DNA of 64,000 nucleotides from JBBREP01 sp036501845 (GTDB lineage Bacteria > Actinomycetota > Acidimicrobiia > IMCC26256 > PALSA-610). Below, piece by piece: positions 25,357 to 33,746 of the stretch (position 1 is the stretch's first letter; the number at the start of each line of letters is the position of its first letter). The position numbers were made by a program, and so were the translations under genes. A model generated the notes under the pieces. It had not been told where the DNA came from. It did not search any database and worked only from the letters and a program-made list of their open reading frames with translations. The DNA is taken from NCBI GenBank assembly GCA_036501845.1, contig DASXZO010000102.1, positions 32,625-96,624 of the forward strand. Direction: 5' to 3'.

Positions 25357-27402
25357 GTGATGAGCGGGCAGGCCATCATCGACGGCCTCGCCGCGGGCAT
25401 CGACCCGTTCGACCTGATGGCGGGCCTACCCGATTGTGTCGTCGTCACCGACGGCCACGGCACCGTGCGGTGGATCAACGACCAGGTCACTGACGTGCTC
25501 GGCTTCGCGCCCGACGATGTGCTCGGCACGAGCGTGTTCGACGTGGCGCACCCGGCCCAGCAGCACGACGCGGTGCAGTCCTTCACCACTACCGCGACGA
25601 GCCCCGGCTCGTATCCGCCCATCGAGATGCTGATTCGCGACCTGCGCGGCAACTACCACTATTTCGACGTACGGGCGCGAACGCTGCAACGCGGCACCGA
25701 GTCGCTCATCGTCTTCGTGGCGCGCCCGACGCACGAACGCGACGCGCTTCAGCGCCGGCACCGCTTGTACTTCGAGGAAGCGCCGGCTGCGCTCGGCTCG
25801 GTCGTCCCGGCACAGCGCGGGGTCGACGCCAACGGCCCGATGGCACAGCTGTTCGGACACACCCGCGAAGCAATGCTGTCGATGGACGGCATGCAGCTCT
25901 TGCATCCGGATGATCGTTCCGACTCCCAAGGCGAGCTTGCCGCGCTGGAGACGAATGGGCAGCAGCGTGTGGGAGCCGAGCGCCGCTTCCTCAAGGCAGA
26001 TGGATCAACCTTCTACGGCCGAGTGGTCACCACCACAGTTCGCACGCCCGTCGGTGCGCTCGAGCGACTGCTCTTCACGATCGCCGATGTCACGCCGGAG
26101 CGCGAAGCGCGCGAGCTCCTCGCGCGCAGCGAAGCACGATTCCGCGCGCTCGTCGAGCACTCGCCCGACATCGTGGCCATCCTCCGCGCTGACGGCGATT
26201 GGGAGGCAAGCCAGCAAGGCACTCGTCTGCTCGGCTACCCCAAGGGATTCGACCCGCCTGGTGGTGCACTGTCACTCGTACACCCCGACGACGCCGAGCG
26301 TGCCGCCGAAGCACTCGCTGCGATCTTCGCCGGTCGCCGCTCGCCCGGGGAGCCACTCGAGCTGCGCCTGCGCGCCGCCGACGGCGACTACCGCGAATTC
26401 GAGTGCATCGGCCAGAATCTCGACGGCGAGCCGAGCGTCAGCGGGGTGGTGATCACCGCCCGAGACATCACGCAACGCCGGGCCGCAGAACGAGCACTCG
26501 GTCAGGCCGAGAGCCGTTTTCGCGCGACCTTCGAACGCGCGCCCATGGTCATCTCGATGGTCGACGCCAGCGGGTGCATCATCGACATCAACCCGACCGG
26601 TTGCCGGCTGTTGGGTCGTACTCGAGGTGAGCTCCTCGGCACCCCGGCCGAAGCAACCGTGCATCCCGAAGATCGGGAACTTGCGATCGATGCGACGTTG
26701 CGCCAGCTCGGCGGCGAGCAACTCCGGGCCGAATTCCGCATCGTCCGGGCCGACGGCACCGAATGGTGGGCGCTCTCGAGTGCCGTCCAGGTCGACAGCG
26801 ACGACCCGTATTTCCTCACGCTTCAAGTCGACATCACTGCACAGAAGCGGCTCGAAGAAGAGCTGCGCGTGCGCGCAACGCATGACCCGCTCACCGGCGT
26901 TCGAAACCGTGCCGCGGTGGTCGACCACCTCGAGCTGCTCCTCGCCCGCAGGGTCGCCGAACCCGTGACGGTCATGTTCGTCGATCTCGATGGCTTCAAG
27001 GCGGTGAACGACGCGCTCGGGCACAGCGCCGGCGACGCAGTGCTCACCGGGGTTGCGCAGCGCATCGAGAGCTGCCTCCGGCCCGAAGACGTGGTCGCCC
27101 GGATCGGCGGCGACGAATTCGTCGTTGTCTGCGCCACGCTCGACAGTCCCGATACAGCACAGCGGCTCGGCGTACGCGTGCGGGAAGCCATCGCGGCGCC
27201 CGTCACCTTCGGCAACACATCGGTGCACGTCGACGCCAGCATCGGCATCGCGCGCAGCACACCAAGCGACGACACCGCCGGATTGCTGAAGCGCGCCGAC
27301 GCCGCCGCGTACCGTGCGAAGAGCAACGGGCGAGGCCGCGTCGAACTCGCAACGATCGTCGACGAGTCGAGAGTGGCGTCGATGAAGCCCCGGCAGCCGT
27401 AA
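25357..27402 (+). CDS. Multi-PAS diguanylate cyclase
   Basis: A 681-residue soluble sensor and c-di-GMP synthase. Four PAS-like modules follow one another: about 15-125 (CVVVTDGHGTVRWIN), 130-255, 262-385 and 388-510 (with SMVDASGCIIDINPTGCRLLG). Each of the later ones ends in a typical PAC segment (LFTIADVTPERE, VVITARDITQRR, LTLQVDITAQKR). The C-terminal GGDEF domain (about 515-670) has DPLTGVRNR, FVDLDGFKAVND, an intact RIGGDEFVVV and an RPED inhibitory site five residues upstream, so activity and product inhibition are expected. No EAL domain is present. The start is the GTG at 25357 or the next codon ATG. Confidence 0.93.
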   Translation: MMSGQAIIDGLAAGIDPFDLMAGLPDCVVVTDGHGTVRWINDQVTDVLGFAPDDVLGTSVFDVAHPAQQHDAVQSFTTTATSPGSYPPIEMLIRDLRGNYHYFDVRARTLQRGTESLIVFVARPTHERDALQRRHRLYFEEAPAALGSVVPAQRGVDANGPMAQLFGHTREAMLSMDGMQLLHPDDRSDSQGELAALETNGQQRVGAERRFLKADGSTFYGRVVTTTVRTPVGALERLLFTIADVTPEREARELLARSEARFRALVEHSPDIVAILRADGDWEASQQGTRLLGYPKGFDPPGGALSLVHPDDAERAAEALAAIFAGRRSPGEPLELRLRAADGDYREFECIGQNLDGEPSVSGVVITARDITQRRAAERALGQAESRFRATFERAPMVISMVDASGCIIDINPTGCRLLGRTRGELLGTPAEATVHPEDRELAIDATLRQLGGEQLRAEFRIVRADGTEWWALSSAVQVDSDDPYFLTLQVDITAQKRLEEELRVRATHDPLTGVRNRAAVVDHLELLLARRVAEPVTVMFVDLDGFKAVNDALGHSAGDAVLTGVAQRIESCLRPEDVVARIGGDEFVVVCATLDSPDTAQRLGVRVREAIAAPVTFGNTSVHVDASIGIARSTPSDDTAGLLKRADAAAYRAKSNGRGRVELATIVDESRVASMKPRQP

Positions 27403-27487
27403 CCCGAGTCGAATTTCCGCGCCGTCCGGCGGAATCACCCGATCGTTGTGAGGCGCTTGCACCCCCGACGGGTGAGAGTCGCCGTCG

Positions 27488-27943
27488 GTGAACATGCCGC
27501 CCTCATCCGAGTCGACCGCCGACCTGGTGTGCATCTCGCCCCATCAAGCCCTCTTCGGGTCGTGGGCCGCGGCAGTGCTGATCGACATCGTCGTACTGAA
27601 CCTCATCATCGAGTTCGTCCCGTCGATCACAATCGACTCGTTCTATATCTCGATCCTGACTGCGTGTCTCTTCCGACTCCTGCTCGGCGTGACCCTCCAG
27701 ATCGAACATCGCCTCACGCGATACTTCCGGTCGAAGCACGGACGAGCCATGCGCATCGTGGGTGCACTCGCTGCGTATCTCGTGCTGTTCGCGAGCAAGT
27801 TCGTCATCCTCGAAGCCGTCGACCGCGTCTTCGGCGCCCGTGTGGATCTCGGCGGCCTCGGCGAAGTCATCTTGATTTCGCTCACGCTGCACGCCTCGGA
27901 AATCGTGTTTCGGCGCGTATACGAGTGGCTCGCCAAGCACTGA
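27488..27943 (+). CDS. Small integral membrane protein of unknown function
   Basis: A 151-residue protein with three or four predicted membrane helices (about 23-45, 50-72, 88-112 and perhaps 122-140), joined by short polar loops (HRLTRYFRSKHGRAM). No family is recognised. The first codon is GTG 27488, with an ATG two codons later; the ribosome binding site is weak. It lies 85 bp after the PAS-GGDEF gene on the same strand and may share its transcript, which would be compatible with a signalling or envelope role, but no motif supports that. Confidence 0.7.
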   Translation: MNMPPSSESTADLVCISPHQALFGSWAAAVLIDIVVLNLIIEFVPSITIDSFYISILTACLFRLLLGVTLQIEHRLTRYFRSKHGRAMRIVGALAAYLVLFASKFVILEAVDRVFGARVDLGGLGEVILISLTLHASEIVFRRVYEWLAKH

Positions 27944-28003
27944 TACGGGAGTGCGGCAGACTCGTGCGGCACTACGACGCCTGAGGCGAGCTTTTGCCGT
28001 CGG

Positions 28004-28585
28004 TCAATGCGCGGAGTTCGTGATGTCCGTGGCGAAGACGGTGGTGGTCGTATGCGCATACGCGTCGACGGGCAGCGCGACTTGGAAATCCAGCGCCGTA
28101 TTGAACTGCCAGTTCCCAGGCCCGAAGTACGCGGTGCGGGTCGTTGTGGCGCTGGTCTCGACGTTCGCCGGGAAGGCCGCGCGCTCGGGATACGAGTCGG
28201 TCATGCACGTCGGTCCTTGCGATGCCGGGCAGTAGAGCGAACCGCTGAGCGACGTGCCGCCAGGATTGGCGGTGACCGACGAGATCACCGTGACGAGGTC
28301 GTAGTGACCAGTCGGGACGGTCAGGGCCACCGAAGCGCAGGCCGTCCAGGTGTAGCTCTGAGTCACGCAACTGGATGTGGTCTCGATGGCGGTGTTGTGG
28401 AATGTCCACAGGTCGGTCGACTTCGCCGGCGTGACGGCACCAGCATGCAGGTCCTGGGCTTGGATCGTCCCGTCCACAATGTCAGACGAGCGCACGGTGT
28501 TCGCCGCATACGCCGTCCCACTGAGCGCGACGAACAGCGCCACGAACGCCACGAGGTTGTGCCGGAAGAGTGTCCGAAGCTTCAT
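28004..28585 (-). CDS. Exported protein preceded by the 20-bp palindrome
   Basis: A 193-residue secreted protein. ATG 28585 has GGAGGG at ideal distance; the signal peptide is residues 1-27 (LVAFVALFVALSGTAYAA). The mature N-terminus NTVRSSDIVDGTIQAQDL is a pattern I know from many actinobacterial exported proteins, where it forms short repeats. The rest is beta-rich with two Cys pairs (SSCVTQSYTWTACAS and YCPASQGPTC). Function is unknown. The leader shares the 20-bp near-palindrome and most of the following 65 nt with the gene starting at 20460, although the two mature proteins are unrelated. Confidence 0.82.
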   Translation of the reverse strand: MKLRTLFRHNLVAFVALFVALSGTAYAANTVRSSDIVDGTIQAQDLHAGAVTPAKSTDLWTFHNTAIETTSSCVTQSYTWTACASVALTVPTGHYDLVTVISSVTANPGGTSLSGSLYCPASQGPTCMTDSYPERAAFPANVETSATTTRTAYFGPGNWQFNTALDFQVALPVDAYAHTTTTVFATDITNSAH

Positions 28586-28649
28586 GAAGAACCCTCCATT
28601 GCGGTCGTCGTTGGATCGACCCCAGTTTCGGACCTTCGTCGCGCCCGCA

Positions 28650-28669
28650 CATCCGGCACCTGACGGACG
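28650..28669 (-). promoter_or_regulatory. Conserved 20-bp near-palindrome, copy 2
   Basis: The minus strand reads CGTCCGTCAGGTGCCGGATG, identical over 20 bp to copy 1 at 20530, and lies 65 bp upstream of an exported-protein ATG. The flanking bases TGCG and the downstream TCGATCC block are also shared with copy 1. Confidence 0.75.
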
Positions 28670-28722
28670 CAGCCTCTTCGACCTCAAGGTCTTGGAGTGC
28701 GCCCACCGCGATTCGAGCTCGC

Positions 28723-29139
28723 CTACTCCCCCAGCGCCGCGCGTAGATCGCGGACATGCTCTTGCGTTTGGGTGAGCAATGGACGCAGCGCCTCCGCGAC
28801 GTCGACCAGCCCGAGTTCGTTGGCCTGCTGCACGCGCTCGCGGTACCGCTCGAGTTGAGCCGTCTCGAGTTTGAGATCGTTGCCGAGCGCTTCGCGTGCG
28901 TCGGAAGCAGGCGTTGCGTGTGCGGAATCGGTGGTTGGGACGCCACCGAGGAAGTCGACCTGCTCGGCCAGAATCAAAGCGTGTGCAACCTCCTGACCGA
29001 CGTGGACTCGCAGTTCGTCGACCGTGCTCAGGTATTCGGCCCCGCTGATGACCGCGATGTGCTGGATGTACTGCACGATCGATTGGTATTCGGTCGCGAG
29101 GTCTGCGTTCAACAGATCAATGAACTCTGGCTTCTCCAT
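28723..29139 (-). CDS. Ferritin-like (bacterioferritin-type) diiron protein
   Basis: A 138-residue four-helix-bundle protein. Diiron ligands are visible in the expected pattern: ATEYQSIVQY (Glu17) in helix A, GQEVAHALI (E-x2-H, about 49-52) in helix B, an acidic helix C (KLETAQLERY) and TQEHVRDL (E-x2-H) in helix D. This is the arrangement of bacterioferritin/ferritin-like superfamily members, shorter than classical bacterioferritin (about 158 residues) and without an obvious haem-binding Met. It probably oxidises or stores iron, or has a peroxidase-like role. No iron box was seen nearby. It lies between two palindrome-associated exported-protein genes on the same strand. Confidence 0.8.
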   Translation of the reverse strand: MEKPEFIDLLNADLATEYQSIVQYIQHIAVISGAEYLSTVDELRVHVGQEVAHALILAEQVDFLGGVPTTDSAHATPASDAREALGNDLKLETAQLERYRERVQQANELGLVDVAEALRPLLTQTQEHVRDLRAALGE

Positions 29140-29190
29140 AGCCAGCGCGATTACCCGAAGCTCAGCCTGGCTACGCCTCCCGCGTTTTCG

Positions 29191-32166
29191 TCAGCTGAGG
29201 AACACGAACGCGTCTACGTCGATGCGAGCGCGTCCCGCGGTGGCCGGGTTCGTGATCACGATCGTGTGCTTGCCGACCCCGAAGGCCCGGACGAACATGA
29301 TCGCCTCAGTACTAGTCGACGAACTCTTGGTGTCGACTGACACCGGAGCTGCCGCGTCGAGCTTGATCGACGCCACGCCGCGGTTCGGGGCGCGCGTCGT
29401 GACCCACGCCAACTCCTTGCCAGTGAATGTGAACGTCGCCGTCCGACCCTTCGTCGTCGAGAAGTCAACCGAGCCGCCTGACGAACCGGCGAGCGCCTGA
29501 TGCGTCCAGCCGGCCGAGTAGATGACGCCCGCACCGTTCTCCTGCACAAGGTTCACTTTGAATGCGCTGCCGGAAACGAACGCGCTGGCGTTGCCGGCTA
29601 CGTCGGTCGCGAGCACCTGGTACTGGTACATGTGGCCCGCGGCGAGCGTCTGGGTGATCGATGTGGCACTCGATCCCTGCGAGACGATCGCGTATGAGCC
29701 CTTGTCCACCTTGCGTTCCACTACGTACGAGTTCACGCCGCTTGCGCCGTCGACGGCGTGCCAGGTGATCGTGACCGGTACGCCCGCCGTAATGAGCCTC
29801 GAGCCGATCGCGAGGGTCGCCTTGGGCGCAGCGTCGACAACGGGTGGGTACGGGTCGTAACACATCGGGCCGTAGTACTGGTCGCCACTCGAGAGGCCCT
29901 CGTTGTCCCACGCCAGGATGTGGATCGTGTGGCAACCCTGGCCGACGTCCGACATGTGGACCGTGCCCGTCGTGCCGTTCGGCACCTGCGGACCGTCGTA
30001 GAACACGCCACCGCTTCCGGGATGCGGTTCCGAGACCGGATCGGCGACGGCTTGGTCCCACGCCGAACTGAACCCGGCGACGCCCGTGGGCGGCCCGCTG
30101 CCGCCGGTATCGGCAACCGTCCACGTGATCGCCGGGTTCGTGCGCCACCACACGTTCTTCTCGGGCGTGTTGGTGAGCGACACGGTGGGCCTGCCATTGT
30201 CGTAGCCCGTGAACCAGTTGAGATCCCAGGCGAGCTGCAGCATGTTCACCGAACCCCACCCCGTGACGAGGTCATAACCAGGCGTTGCGCAGTAGCCGGT
30301 GCCGACGTTGTTGCTGTTGCAACCGCTCGTGATGTCGTAGAACGGGGAGTGAGTGCCCGTGAGCTTGCCGGCGGCCCACACCGGGAAGTTGGCGTCGCCG
30401 ACAGGCCCTTTACCGTATGAGAGCTGGTAGGCGTTTTCTTGCGCGAAGAAGCCGGCCATTTCGGGCGCGGCGATGCTCGTGCCTCCCCACGTCCCAGCGC
30501 CGCCATTCACGTAGATACGTTGCGGCGTGTTGAGCCAATCGGCGTTGAGTGCGAGATCGGGAATGCTCCGCGCCGTCCCGCACTGGTGCAGCGTGTCGTA
30601 CGAACCCGCGCTGAAGTGCGAGCTGCATCCGCCACCCGAACCGCCGCCGTTGTTTGCGCAACCCTGCGAGTTCGCACCCCAGGCCACTTCTGACACGAAC
30701 GTGTCGTTCGCGGTGAGGGTCAACTGGGTGCCGCCGACGGCGAGGACGTCCGGGTCGGATTGCGGGTAGCCCACACTCGCGTGTGAACAGTCGTCGTATG
30801 CGCCGCGATCGCCCGACGCCGCCATGAGTGTCCAGCCCTGACCGAGCATCGAGTTGAAGATGCTGTGGCGTGTGTCCATCGCCGCGTCGCTGCACCCGTA
30901 GACCTCGGTGCAACTCCAACTGGTCTCGAAGACGCGCGCGAAATTGTCGTTGAGGATGTGGTTGTACAGATCGGCGACGGTGGCGTCGTTGCGGTTCACC
31001 CCGTCGTACATGATCACCTTGGCGGTGTCACACCCGCAGCCGAAGCTGTTCGAGGTGGCGAGGGCCCATTCGCCGTCGGCGGTCCCCTCGATGTCACCCG
31101 CGGCGGGAGTGCCGTCGATCCAGTACTCGGCGATGTTGCTCGCGAGGAACGGGAAGAGCCCGAGAAAGCCGCTGAAGTCGGCGCCCGACTGGCTGCCGTA
31201 CGAAGCGATCGCGATGGTCGCCTCACGCGGCGACGCGCTCCCTGTATGGAATGGATTGCAGCAGTGGCCCTGGTTGCGCAAGGCGGCGTAGTCGTATGCC
31301 TGCGACGTGTAGAAATCGGGCGGCGTGTACACCCCGTTGTCGATGCGACGTTCCGCGCCAGCCGACGCGGTGCTCGCAGGCGAGGTTCTGCTCGTCCCGC
31401 TCGGCGCGGCCCCGGGTTGCAACGACCGCGGCAACTTCGCGGGGTCGCCATCCTTGTACACGGTGGGGCCCGCTGCTTCGGCCGGACCCGCGACGTACGT
31501 TGGGTTCGCGGTGGGCGCGTCACCGCCGGCCGGGTGCATCTGCTGGATGTCGTTGAGCCCATCGACTGAGCGGACGATGGCCCCGACGTCGGCGGGCATC
31601 ACGGGTTCAGAGTCATTGGCGAAGTATGACTCCCCGCGATCGGTGTAGTTGCGTAGGTGCACACTGAACGCTCGATCGATCGTGGCCACCGTGCCACTCA
31701 CGTCGACGATCAGCCGGTTCGGATAACGGTCGGTGATCGTCAGTCCCATTGATCGAGCCCACTCGACGACTGCGCGCTCCGACGCGACGCTCGGCGAGAA
31801 CCGTGCGTTCCACTGCGCCGGCGTGAGGAAGTGATGAAAGGACGGCGACGAACGATCCTCGAGCGCATCGATGAATCGTTGCTCACCTGCAGGGTCCGGC
31901 GTACGCAAACCGAGCGCGAGGCGGAGCGTTTGTTGCGAGTCGACGTCGCCGCGCGAGATGGCTTCGCCCGAACGCACCTGGGGCGGGACTTGCGATGCCG
32001 TCAGCGCGTCGTCGCGAGTCTCGGATACGGCCGGCGCGATTGTGTGACCGCGGTCGGACGTCAATGCAGCGTCTGATGTCTGTGGGAGGCCGATCGCTCC
32101 GGCGACCACAATTACCGCAAGGCCGGCACCGACCCGATGTAACCCGAACAGCCTCTGATTCAGCAC
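29191..32166 (-). CDS. Exported S53 (sedolisin-like) protease homologue with a substituted catalytic Asp
   Basis: About 991 residues. The GTG at 32166 begins a signal peptide (VGAGLAVIVVAGAIGL). Residues about 70-215 are a pro-kumamolisin activation domain (FHHFLTPAQWNARFSPS). The S53 domain follows, with the oxyanion Asp (AASGDRGAYDD) and nucleophile Ser (GGTSIAAPEM). At the Glu/Asp site the family pattern E-x-x-L-D reads GEWALAT here: the Glu is kept and the Asp is Ala (codon GCC at about 31050). Activity may be lost or altered. After the catalytic domain come FN3/Ig-like modules and a C-terminal beta domain. An in-frame codon at 32265 would run through the palindrome and is rejected as the start. 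Confidence 0.88.
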   Translation of the reverse strand: MLNQRLFGLHRVGAGLAVIVVAGAIGLPQTSDAALTSDRGHTIAPAVSETRDDALTASQVPPQVRSGEAISRGDVDSQQTLRLALGLRTPDPAGEQRFIDALEDRSSPSFHHFLTPAQWNARFSPSVASERAVVEWARSMGLTITDRYPNRLIVDVSGTVATIDRAFSVHLRNYTDRGESYFANDSEPVMPADVGAIVRSVDGLNDIQQMHPAGGDAPTANPTYVAGPAEAAGPTVYKDGDPAKLPRSLQPGAAPSGTSRTSPASTASAGAERRIDNGVYTPPDFYTSQAYDYAALRNQGHCCNPFHTGSASPREATIAIASYGSQSGADFSGFLGLFPFLASNIAEYWIDGTPAAGDIEGTADGEWALATSNSFGCGCDTAKVIMYDGVNRNDATVADLYNHILNDNFARVFETSWSCTEVYGCSDAAMDTRHSIFNSMLGQGWTLMAASGDRGAYDDCSHASVGYPQSDPDVLAVGGTQLTLTANDTFVSEVAWGANSQGCANNGGGSGGGCSSHFSAGSYDTLHQCGTARSIPDLALNADWLNTPQRIYVNGGAGTWGGTSIAAPEMAGFFAQENAYQLSYGKGPVGDANFPVWAAGKLTGTHSPFYDITSGCNSNNVGTGYCATPGYDLVTGWGSVNMLQLAWDLNWFTGYDNGRPTVSLTNTPEKNVWWRTNPAITWTVADTGGSGPPTGVAGFSSAWDQAVADPVSEPHPGSGGVFYDGPQVPNGTTGTVHMSDVGQGCHTIHILAWDNEGLSSGDQYYGPMCYDPYPPVVDAAPKATLAIGSRLITAGVPVTITWHAVDGASGVNSYVVERKVDKGSYAIVSQGSSATSITQTLAAGHMYQYQVLATDVAGNASAFVSGSAFKVNLVQENGAGVIYSAGWTHQALAGSSGGSVDFSTTKGRTATFTFTGKELAWVTTRAPNRGVASIKLDAAAPVSVDTKSSSTSTEAIMFVRAFGVGKHTIVITNPATAGRARIDVDAFVFLS

Positions 32167-32198
32167 CCGGCCATGATCCGCCGGCGACGATGCCCGAG

Positions 32199-32218
32199 CA
32201 TCCGTCAGGTGCCGGATA
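32199..32218 (+). promoter_or_regulatory. Conserved 20-bp near-palindrome, copy 3
   Basis: The plus strand reads CATCCGTCAGGTGCCGGATA, identical to copy 4 at 34984 and differing by two bases from copies 1 and 2. It is 33 bp upstream of the S53 protease start, in the opposite orientation relative to the gene compared with copies 1 and 2. Confidence 0.7.
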
Positions 32219-32289
32219 TGCCGGTAGAATCCCACAGGCGGCCCCCGTTTGTCACCGGGCTGCACGTGTACGAGAGTGGGCGCGATCGG

Positions 32290-32844
32290 TTAGCCCGTCG
32301 GGGTGTGTTCGTGGTGGTGGTCCACTGCGGTGAGCCAGCTTTCGTGGCGATAGCCGGCGATCGCGGCGCGCACGACCTCCTCGACGTGTTCGGTGTCGAT
32401 TCCCAGCGCGTGCCCGATGTGCACCGACCAGATCTCGGCGCGCAGGTTGTTCTCGAAATCGATGTCGCTGCGCACCTCCGAGCGCGCCGCCTGGCGGTTT
32501 TGGCTCACCATGACGAACGTGGCGAGGAAGATCGCCTCGAGGCTGACCACCATCGTCAGCAGTCCGTACGGGAACGCGTCGAACACCAGCTTCGCTCCGA
32601 GGAGGCCCGCATTCATGGCGATCCAGACGCCGAACCACACGGCGTGGATGTATACGAAGCTGAGTGATCCGGCGAACGTAGTGACTCTGTCGGCGACGCG
32701 GTCCTGGGTGCGGCGGAACGCGGCGATGACTCGTCGTTCGTTACCGACGGCGTACGGACCGGACTTGAACAGCTTGCCGTCTTCGACGCCATCGGCGCGA
32801 TCGATGACGCGACAGGCCGGACACGCGAGGGTGGGTTCGTCCAT
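32290..32844 (-). CDS. DUF1003 membrane protein
   Basis: A 184-residue protein. The N-terminus has a CPAC pair (TLACPACRVI) that could bind a metal. Two membrane helices follow (SLSFVYIHAVWFGVWIAMN and a YGLLTMVVSLEAIFLATFVM segment) carrying the DUF1003 pattern of aromatic residues and SLEAIFL. A charged tail (QNRQAARSEVRSDIDFENN) is also standard for the family. Function is unknown. ATG 32844 is used; an ATG four codons upstream is equally possible. The 3' end lies about 70 bp from the palindrome of the protease gene. Confidence 0.85.
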   Translation of the reverse strand: MDEPTLACPACRVIDRADGVEDGKLFKSGPYAVGNERRVIAAFRRTQDRVADRVTTFAGSLSFVYIHAVWFGVWIAMNAGLLGAKLVFDAFPYGLLTMVVSLEAIFLATFVMVSQNRQAARSEVRSDIDFENNLRAEIWSVHIGHALGIDTEHVEEVVRAAIAGYRHESWLTAVDHHHEHTPTG

Positions 32845-33137
32845 GCGACGAACCATGCCACGACCGCGCTCGACACGGACGGATCGCCAGCAGTCGCGAC
32901 GAGTAGCCGGGCGACATCCTCCGACCGGGGGGTCGACGCCGCCGGTGTGGTCGTGCACCGTAACGACTGGGTGGGTCGGTGCGTGTCCCACCCCGCACCG
33001 ACTCACTCCAGTGAGCCTGCCCGACCTCAGCGATGCTGCCTCGCATTCTGTGATCCGAGTGAACCTGGTGGTGACAGGAGAACACCGTGCGGCGCGACGT
33101 AGCGGGCGCAGTTTGTCGGGTCCGTTGACGTTGCCCG

Positions 33138-33746
33138 TTATGGCACACAAGGGCTGGTGCACGTGTACTGCACAGTCGCCCCGTGGAAGATGCCGCTGAA
33201 CTCGCCGCTACCCGGATACGGAGACGTCGGCTGCGGCCGCCACTGCACCACATAACGGCGCCCGTTCACCACCGTTGCGATCGGGTTGCCGGTCTTCGTG
33301 TAGGTGGCGCGGTGGCACGGTCCCGCGTAGTACGGCGTGTCGAACGACACGTTCGTCGTCGTCATCGCATCCTGAGGCACGTACGAACCGAACATCAGCG
33401 GTTCGCCGAGACAGCCCGTGCGGTCGCCGGGAGTGAGTGTGAAGCTCACCGCCGTGACCCTCGCGCCTTTCGGCAGATTGATCGCGGCCTCGAAGGTGAT
33501 CGGGCCGTTCGGTGGCTGTTCGCTGCTCTCGTACGAGGGCGTGACACCGCCTCCCGAGTTCGCGACGGCCTGTGGGGTCACTCGCGCGTCGAGCGAATGC
33601 ATGTCGGTGCCGGCAACGGTGACAGTGAACGAAGTCGGAACGGCGGCCGCGGTGCTCGCCGACGACGATGCGGCCACGAAGATGCCGCCGCCACCGGCGG
33701 CAACGACAGTGACGGCGACGAGCGCAATGCGCTGGTGCAACGTCAT
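33138..33746 (-). CDS. Exported protein of unknown function, paralogue of the one at 17437
   Basis: A 202-residue secreted protein: signal peptide about 1-30 (RIALVAVTVVAAGGGGIFVAA), then a beta-rich domain with four Cys and the tail YTCTSPCVP. It aligns end to end with the 204-residue protein at 17437, sharing GTDMHSLDARV, NSGGGV, LPKGARVTAVSFT, RTGCLGEP, TKTGNPIATVVNGRRYV and GIFHGATVQ. Here it is the second gene of an operon: its ATG overlaps the stop of the upstream exported beta-propeller-like protein by four bases (ATGA at 33743-33746). The palindrome 1.2 kb upstream probably drives both genes. Confidence 0.82.
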   Translation of the reverse strand: MTLHQRIALVAVTVVAAGGGGIFVAASSSASTAAAVPTSFTVTVAGTDMHSLDARVTPQAVANSGGGVTPSYESSEQPPNGPITFEAAINLPKGARVTAVSFTLTPGDRTGCLGEPLMFGSYVPQDAMTTTNVSFDTPYYAGPCHRATYTKTGNPIATVVNGRRYVVQWRPQPTSPYPGSGEFSGIFHGATVQYTCTSPCVP

